Positions 11,508-22,841 are shown, counted from the stretch's first letter. The stretch: DNA of 64,000 nucleotides from Dermanyssus gallinae (GCA_003439945.1 QVRM01002399.1:1-64000); one strand, 5' to 3'. Made by a program: numbers and translations. The notes: generated from the sequence alone by a model not told the origin.

Positions 11508-11718
11508 TCATAATGGTTGTTTATTTACCTTAATATCACAGCATTCTTTTTATTTCTTAGTCGAACGTTGCTTGGAGGATATATGCCTTTCCAAGAGCTC
11601 TTAGAATTTTGGCGTGGCCCGCGGTGAGTTCGTAAACGGATTGTTTGCTTGGCGGATGCAAGTTCAAATAGCACTCGCCTACTAGGCGAATCGTTACGTT
11701 TTTTTCAGAGGCACGTAT

Positions 11719-12078
11719 ATGAAAAACATTACATATATTGACTATAACTTAGCACCTTCTATGGTCGGTGGCGGCGCATCCAAAGCCGGTTATGCAGCCC
11801 ACCTTGCGGAGACCAAGAAGCTAAGAAAATACTCATCAATTGGGTACCCCCACGAATTCTGGTCACTTGCGTTTGGGACCTTGGGTGCTCCTGTTGTTCA
11901 GACCAGACAGCTGATCCGCAAAATCGGCACTTTGTTAGATCACTCAACCGGTAATAACAGAACGTGGTCCTTTTTTAAACACCGTCTGGATCTCGACCTA
12001 CAACGTGAAAACGCGGCTTTCGTTCGGGGCGCACTTCTGGAGTGGTCTCGGCCTAGCCTAGACGAGACGGACCCGTGA
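11719..12078 (+). pseudogene. 3' fragment of RLE-type LINE: end of the endonuclease domain
   Basis: From about 11747 on, the plus-strand frame reads LAPSMVGGG, then AETKKLRKY, GYPHEF, LAFGTLGAP, and near the end LDLDLQRENAAFVRGALL, before a TGA. The same order of motifs ends the elements at 20469-21420 and 61511-62146, so this is the last 110 or so residues of the same family, with everything 5' of it lost. The bases before 11747 do not match the other copies. The frame is still open, which points to moderate age. A short 3' UTR and a TA microsatellite follow. Confidence 0.8.
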
Positions 12079-12183
12079 TAGTCACAATACATACCCGCTA
12101 GGCACACTGGCTTAGCTCTTTTGTAATATGTGTTCTACAAGCATAATGTAATATACGAAAAAAAATTATAATAAAAGAAACAA

Positions 12184-12218
<35 letters not shown>
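12184..12218. repeat. (TA)n microsatellite next to LINE 3' end
   Basis: TA dinucleotides broken once by TTTA, about 105 bases after the stop codon of the LINE fragment. A similar TA tract follows the sister element at 21487. Confidence 0.93.
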
Positions 12219-12219
<1 letters not shown>

Positions 12220-12239
12220 ATCATGAAAATTGTATTACG

Positions 12240-12900
12240 CACCCCTTGTGTCATAAGGAATGTAATGTTATGTTATATCAGTATCGGGTGAGGCTTCGCA
12301 TCCATCGAAGTCAACAAGCACTGTCTTTGTATCCTCGTGCTCACTTTACAACCGTGGAGTCGATTGTCCCTCTCCCCTGGCCTTCCGGACGGTGGGGCAC
12401 CAAAATCCTTACATGCGTTTGAATCGTTTCCCTTGCTCTGCAAAAGCCCATAGTAAGCCACACAGTTCCTATCCATCCAGACATACAGTTCTGTACAGTA
12501 CATACCTTTCTTATTATAAGATCCTGCTTTCGCGAAGGTGTTGGGATTTACTTCGACCATCGTTTTATACCAGTTACGCTGTTATCGACGATCTACTTCT
12601 TATCGCCGGTAATCAAGTTTCTCACGGAAAGATGCATTTTGTCTTTTTCAAGAAAAAGTACACAGGTCTTTAGGTGCTTCATCATCCTGTCACACATCGG
12701 CTCGCTTCACGTACACAAGGCTAGGTGCAAGGGAGCTGATCTATCCGACGCATTCATCATGGTTGCAATCTCGTCAAGTGTCATATGTGTTTCACAATCT
12801 GCGAGATGAGTTAGCGGACCCGTCCGTGGTAAATCTATTACATTAAACTATGCAGTACAAAAACGATTAAACCACCGCTTTGTGGTATGATGCACATTTT
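12240..12900. other. Stretch without a recognisable gene
   Basis: No frame has recognisable protein content. A minus-strand open frame at 12273-12560 has no known motif. Confidence 0.35.
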
Positions 12901-12919
12901 CAAGCCCCTCCACAAAATT

Positions 12920-13420
12920 TCGCTGCCGAGGCAGTATCATTCGGTCCTTTACAGCAATGAGAAAACATACTTTCACACAGCCCGCGTTATCACAAACGAC
13001 CAACTTTTTGGGCCTAACCTGCATGAGACATTGAACTGGCAGTGCCACTTAAGTGCTATTCTATCATTGCAGCGTTAAGAAGACTTAATCAGATTAGTAT
13101 TCTAAGTAAAGGTTTCCTTCTTGTCTACTAGGCCTACTATTGCCGGTAATAATGTTATGCTCTTTCCGTTTAGGGGAGGGCTATATATAGGTACATCTCG
13201 TCGCGCCCAAATCATCTATAACGATGTTCTCAGCGCAACGTTTGACAGAAACCGCAGAGATTTTGTAGCTGATCTGTTTGTCGCGTACGAATTGCTTCCG
13301 ATTAACGAAGTTATTATGTGCGTGCTGTCCTGCTTACGTTCAAAATGATGACAAGTAATATTCCATCGGAAACCTCCTTCCCACTCACCGCACCGCTCTA
13401 ACCGTTGCATTAGTGACATT
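12920..13420 (+). pseudogene. Possible LINE reverse-transcriptase tail fragment
   Basis: Around 13003-13060 the plus strand reads FGPNLHETLNWQCHLSAI, which resembles the RT-thumb signature of APE-type LINEs (a YLGV-like strand followed by L-W--H). Further short frames at 13121-13348 continue in the same direction but with stops and frameshifts. The similarity is from memory and weak, and the family is not determined. It lies immediately 5' of the R1-like fragment, in the same orientation, and could be part of that decayed block. Confidence 0.35.
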
Positions 13421-14680
13421 TTTTAGGAAAACTAGCAGACAGTCTCTCGCCTACCGCCTGCTGTCTATTTGGGACTCCCGCTGGATGAAGGTGGCGGCTG
13501 CCATTAGTGAGCCCACAGGAATACAGGCAGACGCCAGGAAATCGGTGCAACAGCTGGTCACAGCGTTGTGGGGGGTAGACCCGATGATGGACGAGTCGGA
13601 AACATAAGAGCGTCAAGATCGGTGCCAGGAGGCGTTGACCGGACTCAGATCACCCTCCCGATTTGCTATACCCGCAACAAACCGGGCCACAAAGCCGCAA
13701 AGTATAAAGAAAAAGAGACGGCAGAGAGAAGGCCTGCCACCGGCTCCCATCTCGTGAGAGACTTCTCAGCACTAACTGCGAAGAGCTTAATAATCGCCAC
13801 CAAGGGTTATCGGGTGAGCGGCACCCGAAATCCCTTAGCAATCTTGGATACGGGCCTTGCGGGATCAACTCACCAACGCCATGTAGAAGAAAATGTCCAG
13901 GAAGTATCTCAAAATATTGCTAAACTGATGCCAGGGAGGGGAAGCGTCGGAGGCTAAGAGAACGCTCCTGGGAATGATGGCACGATTTATCGCACTATAT
14001 GCAACCCCAATCTCGGCCATAATGGCACTCGGACAGCCAGGGGACTGCACAAACTACGCGCATTCCAGAGGGCAATACCCGTGTGGGTGAGTCAAGCGTA
14101 CCGCATCGCCTTGACAGAGGCTATTCTAGTCCGCACTAGAGCGTTTCCCTGGCGCTTCTAGCAAGCAAATAAGGGGCATATACCTTGATGAACCACTTGA
14201 CCATGCAGGTCTCAAACACGCAACTATGGCTGTCTGGCAGGATGATTTGGAACGGACGGAGCAAGAGCAATGAACCAAGGAACCATACCACACCATCATG
14301 CCAGACCTTAAGACCTGCTACGATTGCAGCCACAGGGAGCTCTAGTACTATGCCACCAAGGTGCTCACTGTCCACGGGCAGTTCCTGTCGTACAAGGTCA
14401 GAATCCCGAAGACAGATACGCATGCCTTCTGTCCCTCGGGAGGGTCAGACGATGTGGATATCTGTACGCGGTTTCCGCCCGAGGAAGGTAGTAGCGCATA
14501 CGATGGACTCCGAAAAAGAGTGCAGCTTAAGGTATAAGGTAATTCTAGGGCGGGACCCAAGGAAAGCGGTAGTCAACATCCAGGCAGGACAGATCAGCAA
14601 CGAAGAGCCGCGGGAGGGTGCAGCTAGTCCCTCAGCGCGGTCTTAACGAGAGTAGTTACAAAGGGATGGCCCGTCGCGTA
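13410..14680 (+). pseudogene. Decayed R1/Jockey-like LINE (ORF1 zinc knuckle joined to RT tail)
   Basis: At about 13658-13720 the frame reads CYTRNKPGHKAAKYK, a degraded CCHC zinc knuckle (last Cys replaced by Tyr) as found in the gag-like ORF1 of R1 and Jockey LINEs. About 90 bases on, the sequence is already in the RT thumb, with LDTGLAGSTHQRHVEE and VSQNIAKLMP at 13844-13930. Further down, a C-terminal H/C segment spreads over several frames (DTHAFCPSGGSDDVD near 14420-14460). Almost the whole endonuclease and RT core is therefore missing. Many stops and frameshifts show it is old. R1-like is inferred from the zinc knuckle plus the DDVD/H-rich tail also seen at 40600-42190. Confidence 0.6.
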
Positions 14681-14689
14681 AATTTTTTG

Positions 14690-15340
14690 GAGTAATGCCT
14701 TTAATGCAATACTTTGCCGTTGCATAGAAACGCAGTCCGTAATATTTCTGCGTAGTTTGATTTACCTTTAATTCACAGAAGGTATAAAGTACAACTCACT
14801 CTATAAGTTTTTGAAATCTTAAGAGGGATTTTACCTCAGAGATTTTGTGCCCGCTTGCCGCCGTGGTCAGCAGATTGATATGTAGTGCTACTTGTGGTAT
14901 GTAATTTGACGAATCAAATAGTCCTAAACGTGTACCTGTGATGTGTATATAAAACGTTTTTAAAAACATTTAAGCGTTTTCAAACTGCAGTTCAGTAAAT
15001 AAACTGTTTATAAATAAATATATATATATATATATATACGAAAATAATAATTCCATAATCTGAAATGATTCCAGACAAAACGTTGTTCGAGGCAGACATT
15101 GTTCCATTTTTACTACCTGTACAATTTACGTTATAATGACGTGAACGTGCGTACGGGTCGCTAACACTAAGCACTTGAAGTAGATCAATGGTTGCGTTGT
15201 TGATGTCACTGTGTCTCCTAACAGGCGTAAAGCCACGCGAGCAGGCAAAGTACAAGATAGAAGAAGGGAAAAAAATTGTAACTAAATGTGCTCATATCAC
15301 ACTGTGAGTCAACCCCATTCACGTGTTGCGACGGGTCAAT
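14690..15340. other. AT-rich stretch without a gene
   Basis: No recognisable gene. A TA microsatellite lies at 15018-15038. Confidence 0.4.
15018..15038. repeat. (TA)n microsatellite
   Basis: Uninterrupted TA dinucleotides. Confidence 0.93.
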
Positions 15341-15848
15341 AAGCATGTGATGTTTTGACAATTAGCCAATCTCCGACACGTTTCAAGCTCTCCCTTCATT
15401 GTTTCTCTCTATTTCGCTCTCGCTCCCTCTCTACATACCTGCCTTCTTTGTGTATATACTGCATTCCGTTGCTCTTGTTTATCGCGTGTAACAAGCCGAT
15501 TATGTTTGGTGATTCATCTTCCACTCGCTGCACTTTGGCTCTCTTCCTATCCCTTCTAAGTGTCTTCCGTGTCTCACTCACACCGCTGGCTGCTTTAGCT
15601 AACTCTCTGAGTGAGTGGAATGATGGCGTTCTACTCAATAGCCACACCAAAAACAACAACAGCGACAATATGAAGCCGGAATCTGCACATCCGAGTGACG
15701 ATGGTTCGCCACTTCCACCAGATATGGCTTGGGAAAACTGGAGAAGCGAACAAGGACGTGCCGAACTCTTCTGGGCCTGGCCGAAACGGTGTTACTCGCA
15801 GCAGCAGCACCAGCGAGAGCAGCAGAAGAAGATACGAAAGCTATTGGC

Positions 15849-15868
15849 GGGGGGGGGGGGGGGGGGGG
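15849..15868 (+). repeat. Poly(G) run, 20 G
   Basis: Twenty consecutive G, the longest G run in the window. Confidence 0.9.
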
Positions 15869-16521
15869 CGGAAGAGGGAAATCAAGTACTGGGCTTGATG
15901 TACATTTGGACAATAAGTGGCTGCCGAGCTGTCTATGAGCGAACTGTCTGACGCTGTTAGTGGGTGGCCACACACGTCGTGTCGTAGCAAAACTTCCCGC
16001 ACCTCCATCCAGTAGTATGCCGTACTCACCCAGCCGGATTCTGTTCTAGCTAACCTAATAGGCTTTGTGCTCATCCTCATTCATTCTCTGTCGTTCGTTT
16101 GGCTGTTATTATTGTTGTTCCTGTTGCTATTGTTGTTTCTGTCCATGCTCCTAAGACTCTGCTAGTTACTATCAGTAACCTCTACAAACAGGAGCAGCAG
16201 CAACATCGACATCAGCTGCAGCAGCAGCGTCCGATGGCTTAATATTGGTTCTGTCCGACCTGTACGATTCTTTCTCATTCCCTTCCTCACTCTCTCTCTT
16301 GGCTAGCTGTATCGGTGGCCGTAATGCGAGTCTGGAAGAGTCCCATCTGTTCAGGCCTTCTTCTTAGAAGAGAGCAGACGGCTGAGTAGTGTCTATGCAT
16401 GGATAGCAGCAAGAAGCAGTGAAAAGACGAGACCATGTCGCCGTCAGGGATCATGAACGATCATCACTTCCTTTCCCGTCAGAGGCGTGACGGGGTTTTC
16501 GTTGGTGTCGCACGCGGCCAT

Positions 16522-16522
<1 letters not shown>

Positions 16523-16554
<32 letters not shown>
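16523..16554. repeat. (TA)n microsatellite
   Basis: TA dinucleotides followed by a short GTGTGTG-rich stretch. Confidence 0.93.
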
Positions 16555-16556
<2 letters not shown>

Positions 16557-16959
16557 TATACCCGTGCGTGTGTGCGTGTCTATGTGTCTCTATGCGTTTA
16601 TCTCGATAAAGTGGAAATGTGTGTGTATTGCTGGAAGCTATAGCTGACAGCTATGGCCAGACGTAGGTAGCTCAATCACAATTATGGCGGCAACCGCGCT
16701 AACAACGTTGTAGCAACAACAGCAGCAGCGGCAGCGGTGACATATCGTTACTTAGATCGATTAACGAACGACAAGGCGTCACTCTTACGGACCGCCGTCG
16801 CTTCTACAAGCTGTTTGTTCAGTAGAGGACAGATTGTGACAGGGTCAAGGTACACGGTCACAACCATCAGTTGTTGTAGTTCATGCTCAACGACTAGTTG
16901 TTCGCGCCTGATCATATCGATTAAGGTCGGCGGGACCTTCGCGGCCAGCAGAGCCTGTC

Positions 16960-18220
16960 GTGGCTGAATAGGCCACCAATTGCCATGACCACACACAGCA
17001 TGGCTACGAGCGGGCGCCGCTAGAGGTGAACTCGTCCTGCAATCAGCATCGAACAGATTCCGTTACGAAGGCATACGATTGTTGTAACAATCATTTGATT
17101 AGACAAGCAATAAAGCTAACCGCGACTCGTGTTGCTACCACTTCACAACCTTACGTTTTCTAGATACATTTTTGGCGATCGCGTATATTCTATTATCTGT
17201 TACACATACACGCACAATGCGTCCCACATGATCTTGCTCAGTGGAATTATTCTAGAAGAAACAGAGCGGGTAATTCGACAGATGTCTTACCTAGAGAATA
17301 TGTCCAGTCAGCAGAATAAAAAATAGCTCACATTCAAACCCGATACGGTCGAAGTTGTCTGCTAACGAAACACCACGAATGTGGCAGACAAGCGTAGCAT
17401 GGTTAAAAAGTTGTTTTTTAGTTATTAAGCTCGAATGGAAAACATTCGCTGCCTAAAACAAACGCTGTAAGGCAGTGTCCAACTCGCTGCAATTGATTCC
17501 GTAGTTTGTATAGTTACGTACTCTATTCGCTATTGCGGTTGCGCACTAAGAGCAATGCAAGTGACAACAAAAACGATGTGATTTGCTCGGAAGCGCACAC
17601 GCCGTTTCGTCGTTCAAGACGTTTTTTATTCATAAACATAATAAGCATTCCATTTACGCGGGAACGGGGTGAAGAATTGTCCCTCTGTGCACGTGTATGC
17701 ACAGCCTTCATCTTCGAAGACTTCTCTCTCTTTATGCCGCTTCTTGTCGGCAGGTACGGGCCGGCAGGGGCATTCGCCATCGTCCCAAGAACGGCCGCCG
17801 CGTTCCCTTGATGGGCGTTCAGCGACAACCTTTGTCGACTGACGGTATGCTCAATCATTGGGCTCTCTGTCGTTACGGCAAGTCATTCGGACACGGCCTG
17901 GAGCAGCCCCACTCTATCGTTTCAAAGGCTAAACAGGATAGAAGAGGTAGCTGATGGCGAGTAAGGAGTATTTGCTTGGCTTGCTCGGTCGCCACACGCT
18001 TTTGTAATTACTGGTTGGTAATACTGCGAGCGGAGGAATGTGCGAGGTATCCAAAGCGACGTATCTGCCACGTCTCTAGCCACCAGTTTGTGTGTCAGTT
18101 ACTATGACGAACCACACGCCAATCTGTCGATCATCTGCGTTGATCTAGCTTCTCAGATGTCTCCGTGATGAAGTTTTTTTCTACTAAGCCAAACCAAGAT
18201 ACGACCTTACGTTACTCGAA
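16960..18220. other. Stretch without a recognisable gene
   Basis: No protein motif or transposon terminus recognised. A modestly GC-rich patch at 17740-17960 has open frames on both strands without known content. Confidence 0.35.
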
Positions 18221-18222
18221 TT

Positions 18223-18224
<2 letters not shown>

Positions 18225-18303
<79 letters not shown>
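18225..18303. repeat. Long pure (TA)n microsatellite
   Basis: About 39 uninterrupted TA units, one of the two longest TA tracts here. On the minus strand it lies just 3' of a LINE fragment. Confidence 0.95.
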
Positions 18304-18307
<4 letters not shown>

Positions 18308-18328
18308 CAATATACGTGTTTCTTACAT

Positions 18329-18560
18329 CTAATATAATTCCACTGAGGCAGCTTTCAGGTTGAACAGAATTAGGGCTGTCTGAAAGCTTTTGAGACGCCG
18401 GGATTGAGTCACGGCGACAGTTCTGCTACTACCTTGATGAGATATGTAGGCGGATAATATGGGCCGTTTGGTATTAGCTAGACACCCAGAAAATGTCAAA
18501 GAAATTGCTACATCACGCAATGTCAAGCCCGGAGAGAGATACGGGTTTAGTGTGTTTGGG
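18329..18560 (-). pseudogene. LINE reverse-transcriptase fragment, copy a
   Basis: Minus-strand open frame of 65 residues. Its segment equivalent to 18408-18487 matches, at roughly 80 percent by eye, the segment 18948-19028 in the neighbouring LINE fragment, so the two are pieces of related copies placed side by side. It shows no independent catalytic motif. The call rests on that match. Confidence 0.4.
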
Positions 18561-19300
18561 AGCTTCTAACAGCTGCCAGCGGCGCAAGTGCATTGCGCAT
18601 TTCCGAAACCCCTCATAAAACAGAGACCCAGATAAGTGAAATCCAAGACAAATTCTACAGGAGCACCACCCAACGTAAGCCTATCACTTCTCCACAGTGA
18701 CTCCGGATCAGAATTTTATAGTCCTTGCCTTTGACACGTTAATCGTTAAACCATTATGCTCGCTGTATATTTCCAACATCCTCAGACATCTTTTTAGATT
18801 CACGAACACTCTACTATATACTATGAAGTCATCTTGATTCCTCGTGTTTCAAGCAAGAACCAGAATCGGGCCGCCAGGAGACTTTAAGTAGGCATTACGA
18901 CCAGGTTGCTGAAATGTTTTCTGTTGCTAAACACCTGTTAGTAGTTAGTTACGGCGACAGTTCTGCTACAACCTTGAGTGTGAGATATGTGGGCGAAGAA
19001 TGATGCGCCGTTTGGCATTAACTAGTAAATGTGCCGTCAAAAGAGGCCATTTTCTAACATTTCAATTGCCCTTTGAACTGCCATAATGGAAAATAAAGCA
19101 TCTGTCTGTTGAGATGAATGATGTCTGAAACAGACGCTTGTATTTGCTCAATAATTCGCGCAACACCGAGATAATCCCAGGTGTGCTATCATTGGCAACG
19201 CTTTGAGAAAATGTTGAAGCAGAAGGCTAGAGACAACTGGACTTCCTGCGCTTTCTAAGAGCGCAGTGAGGTCTTAGCTCCTATAACCATGCAATTTTCA
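18560..19300 (-). pseudogene. Decayed LINE reverse-transcriptase fragment, copy b
   Basis: On the minus strand, around 18840-18720, the frame reads QDDFIVYSRVF, then LRMLEIYSEHNGLTINVSKA. This matches the RT palm region around the catalytic Y-DD box and the following LNxxKT helix of APE-type LINEs. The usual Tyr-Ala-Asp-Asp has become a QDDF-like box. Stops and frameshifts interrupt it. The upstream part (about 19300-18960, minus) has RT-like hydrophobic stretches but no clear motif. Confidence 0.5.
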
Positions 19301-19790
19301 TTATACTTGGTTTGTTAAAGAGGTTTTTTGAAGCATATCAGTACAGGCAAACATGTCAGTGGAAGTAAGATTATGTCCGTACGGGCATGCATGTCTCGCC
19401 ATTCTCCAAGCAACGCCATTATTGATAATATCTAGCACAGCTATGACGGGATGTTGAATAGTCACATGATTTCGCACGTTGCTTGGCCGAATGGTAAAGC
19501 AATCTCTGAAGGAGGAGTTGTTGGTAAGTCTCTTCAAGGCGCGCAGCCTTCTGTTTCTGTAGGGAACTGCGGATAAGAGTAATACAATCGTGTTCGGCAT
19601 AACGCTTTTCAAAGGAACGTTGCACGGATTCCAGTTATTTCATATCTTGCTTAAAGAGAAGCGACCAAACCTCGGCATAGAATTTTAATTTTAGCACCAA
19701 AACGAATTAATAGAACCGCATATAAAACACCGGACTTTGTATTACAAAAACGCACAGTATAAGGTTAGACTGTTTTAGTTGTCTCTAATA
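19300..19790. other. Stretch between LINE fragments, no clear gene
   Basis: A minus-strand open frame of 103 residues at 19301-19612 has no recognised motif. It may be a more decayed part of the LINE copy downstream on that strand. Confidence 0.3.
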
Positions 19791-19799
19791 TTTATTTGC

Positions 19800-20400
19800 T
19801 TATTTCGCAAATAACATTGCATTTCAAGATGTTACATAATTACAATACAGTTCATTATATACAATTTGAACACTTTAGCGACCGTCCCACCGGGCGAAAA
19901 GTGCAAAGACCGCCGATGGGTCTGGCAGCTCGCTACGTGGTATTTAGCGCATATCTGCGAGCAGAACCGGCAACGACATTGATCGCTAACTTGGTGAAAT
20001 CCTTTGGTCGAACATACCAAGTGATGATAGCCGTGCACAATGTACCTTGTGTACACGTGCCGGCTAGTGCATGCCATTCCTTCCAAAAGCTCCCTGGCGA
20101 GGTACACTCTAACTGCGCGACCTCTGCCGAAACCTCGGTCACTTTTCCCTGCCACTCCAACAAGAATTGCTGAAGTGGTTTTGTAATAGGTGATCTAAGC
20201 CTGACTCTGATTGTTTCCACTGCCGACCCGCAAACCGCCAGCAGGTACACGAAGCGGCTTCTTGCCGTCCGCGGCAAGCAAAGAACCCGCTTCACATATA
20301 TTGTGAAACATCTCTCTAGCTGCGCAAAATTTGCCGCTGAGAGATGGTCCCACACCCTGCCAAGGCTGTTGTCTCTAAGATGTGTCGCGAACATTTTTAA
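19800..20400 (-). pseudogene. C-terminal end of B-family APE-type LINE
   Basis: Minus strand, 20394 to about 19832. The frame reads GRVWDHLSAANFAQLERCF, a basic RT-thumb segment with VLCLPRTARSRFVYLL, then IRVRLRSPITKPLQQFLLEW. After a frame change it ends in a Cys/His tail, CRCRFCSQICAKYH. The same order of motifs is found at 43814-44430 (minus) and 42590-42900 (plus), and in weaker form in the duplicated unit at 52900-53330. Everything 5' of the RT thumb is missing. The 3' end lies near 19795, in the TATTTGCTTATTTCGCAA stretch that also closes the 43.8-kb copy. Confidence 0.75.
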
Positions 20401-20468
20401 TTTGCACTAAATGTGATGCTCAGGTCCATGTTAAAATTTGTATTTGGTATAGGTAATTCAAAAAACAC

Positions 20469-21430
20469 ATGGCCTATATATATATCCTCGAGGCCCTGCT
20501 GAACACATATCTCCCACCTAGCGCAGGGCAAAAGGCATTACTGGCCGTCTCCACAGAGGAGCTTGGGGTCCCGGATTTGAAGACGCTGGCCGGGCCTGCC
20601 ATAGTCTCATCAATGCTAAGCGCAGAAGACAGGGCAATCTCCCTTTTAGATACAGCAGGACTCGCCCAGTTTAGAAGCCGCTTAGCCCAGCTTCAGGAGA
20701 ACCTTGAGGCCCAGTGCGGAGGCAGGCCTGACAACGTACTGTCACAACGTGACTGGAGTGCCCCTTTGCACGCTGAGGTACAACGACGTTTCTCTAATGA
20801 AGCTGCCGACGCGACCAGAGCTCGCCTAAACACCGTGTCCGCCAAGGATTCAGGTGCCTGGTTACACGCGCTTTCCAGCGCACTCATAGGGACTAGGGAC
20901 AGACCTAGTTAGCCCTCATCGGTGTCAATGTGGTCACCCCGTCGACAAACTGGGACACCACGGCCTGTCGTGTATCATCAGCGCAGGCCGACGCCCTAGA
21001 CATGCCGCTATTAATGAGACCTTCAGCAGAGCCCTTAGGTCATGCGGTCGTCCGTGCATCATTGAACCCCAGGCCTCTGCGCGGAGGACGGCAGGCGTTA
21101 AGACGGGATGACACTTACACCATTCGAGCAAGGTAAAATGTTGGTTTGGAATGCAACCGTTACCACTTCCAAGCGCCTTCTATGGTCGATGGAGTCGCAT
21201 CCGAAGCTGGTTATTCAGCCCACCTTGCGGAGACCAGCAAGCTAAGAAAATACTTATCAATCGGGTATCCCCACGAATTCTGCCCTCTCGCGTTTGAGAC
21301 CTTGGGTGCTCCTGGTATTCGGACCAGGCAGCTTATCCGTAAAATCGGCACTTTGTTAAATCTGTCAACCGGTGATAGCAGATCGTCGTCTTTTTTTTTA
21401 AAAACGTCTGGATCTTGACATCCAATTCAG
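20469..21430 (+). pseudogene. Decayed RLE-type LINE: RT thumb to endonuclease
   Basis: Two plus-strand frames. The first, 20488-20912, covers the region between RT and endonuclease and ends in GAWLHALSSALIGT. The second, after a frame change, contains the zinc-motif region (HCGHPVDKLGHHGLSC-like, near 20912-20985) and, from about 21120, an endonuclease tail with MLVWNATVT, QAPSMVDG, AETSKLRKY and GYPHEF. The catalytic WDAT of the family is WNAT here, which would remove one endonuclease Asp. A run of eight T near 21389 shifts the frame at the end. It is the same family as 11719-12078 and 61511-62146. Confidence 0.75.
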
Positions 21431-21484
21431 AAATGCACGTTTTTCCCTAGCTAATGTTCCGTGATATTTGTGGAAAATAAGCGT

Positions 21485-21486
<2 letters not shown>

Positions 21487-21532
<46 letters not shown>
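21487..21532. repeat. (TA)n microsatellite after LINE 3' end
   Basis: About 23 TA units beginning about 60 bases downstream of the RLE LINE tail. Confidence 0.95.
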
Positions 21533-21534
<2 letters not shown>

Positions 21535-21742
21535 GAGGACAATGAACATTTCTTGATACGGATTTGTACATCAATTTGTATAAACTCTTTGGTTGAATCC
21601 ATTGAACGTAATTGCTCTCTTTAATACTGAGTAGGGCTTCCTCAATTGTAGCCCCTCAATTGTAGTCAATTGTTGGAGGTCCACAAAGATCCCTATGAAA
21701 GACACATCTTCTTAAACCGGCATTGGAAACTGGTCATGATTA

Positions 21743-21772
21743 TACAGGTAGTTCAATAAGTTCTTAGAATGA
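21743..21772 (+). repeat. Left terminal inverted repeat of mariner
   Basis: Thirty bases identical, as reverse complement, to 22842-22871. This side corresponds to the 3' end of the transposase gene. Confidence 0.95.
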
Positions 21773-22692
21773 AAACCGAGAATTTTCCAAATCATGTTTT
21801 TAAATTTTTCTTCATGTCCGAAGAGGAAATAATCAGAGGGGGCCAGGTCTGGAGAATAGGAGGGTTGTTCAATAAGTTCGAACCTCAGTTGGGCCAGTTT
21901 TGCCGATGCTTGCCGGGACTTGTGTGCAGGAGCATTGCCCTGGTGAAACGGGACAACCTTCTTCTGCAAAGCGGGCCGTTTCACGATGAGTTCTTGCTAA
22001 CGGCAGTCCAACAGTCTTGCATAATATTCTCCTGTGATCGTTTTACAGCTCTCAAGGTAGTCGACCAGCATTATTCTACGTTGGTCTTAAAAAACTGTAG
22101 CCATCACCTTTCCAGTCAATGCCGTTGTCCGCACCCTCTTCGGAGGTCCTTCATCAGGTGCACACCATTGGCAAGATGCTTCTTGGGTCTCGGGAGTGTA
22201 GTGATGAACCCGGCTTTCATCGACGGTCATGAATCTGCACCAAAAATCCGACAGATTGTTCGACATCTTGGCGAAATTTCGCTGTAAAGCCAAAACAGGC
22301 GCGTCTTTTTGGCCTTGGTTGAGCAAATGCGGCAGCCTATTTGCTCTAAGCTCTTTCATCTTCAAGTTTTCGTGTAGGATAAAATGCACACTGCCTAAAC
22401 TAATCCCTAATGCTTCCGCTATTTCCTTAATGTTCATTCGCTTATCTGTGCCAAGAATTTTTCGCACTTTCTCTACGTTTTCCTCATCAGTTGCCGTTTT
22501 TTGGCCTCCTGGACGTAGTTCATCCTTGGTGCTCCTGCGACCACTTTTTAACACACTAATCCAGTTGGAAACAGTGGCAAAACATGGCGCAGAGTCACTG
22601 TACGTCTCGTCTAACTCAATTTTTACTTGGGTCGCATTCCAACCTTTGAAATAAAAATGCTTGATAACCACTCGAAACTCTTTTTTCTCCAT
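21757..22692 (-). pseudogene. mariner transposase, broken
   Basis: The minus-strand frame starts at ATG 22692-22690. Residues 1-60 or so form a helix-turn-helix ending in RRSTKDELRPGG, and a second helix-turn-helix follows with IAEALGISLGSVHFILH (91-107). The linker box LPHLL (120-124) replaces the usual W-P-LL. The first catalytic Asp is D158 in TVDESRV. The frame is lost near 22087 after GKVMATVF; it resumes in another frame and meets an in-frame stop near 22005. The last part runs to QGNAPAHKS and PSYSPDLAPSDYFLF. With the usual 34-residue spacing to the third Asp (in PSD), the second catalytic Asp would be in Q-D-NAPAH, but here it is Gly. A frameshift, a stop, a lost catalytic Asp and a missing C-terminus make it inactive. 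Confidence 0.93.
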
Positions 22693-22841
22693 TTTTAAAA
22701 ATCATGCCGATACGTAGCACGGGAAAAGCTATCAAACGAAATCGCAACGGCCAATCACCATAATATATTGAGTGCTAGCAGTCGAAAAGTTGCAGTTCCT
22801 ATTAGCGGTGACATCGTGCCAAAATTCGAATTCTAAAAAGC

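Larger units (their letters stand above)
15350..16960. other. CAG/CT-rich island, possible host regulatory or untranslated DNA
   Basis: Contains pyrimidine-rich CT tracts, CAG triplets (15800-15830, 16195-16235, 16715-16735), a G20 run and a TA microsatellite. The longest plus-strand frame, 15355-15951, begins with a hydrophobic Ser/Leu stretch and ends in Gln and Gly runs. It has no recognisable domain and an overlapping antisense frame of similar length, so I do not call it a gene. Confidence 0.3.

Noticed and set aside
15355..15951. 198-codon plus-strand frame with hydrophobic N-terminus
   Set aside because: Could be mistaken for a secreted protein, but it ends in Gln and poly-Gly from repeats, has no domain, and has antisense frames of similar length.
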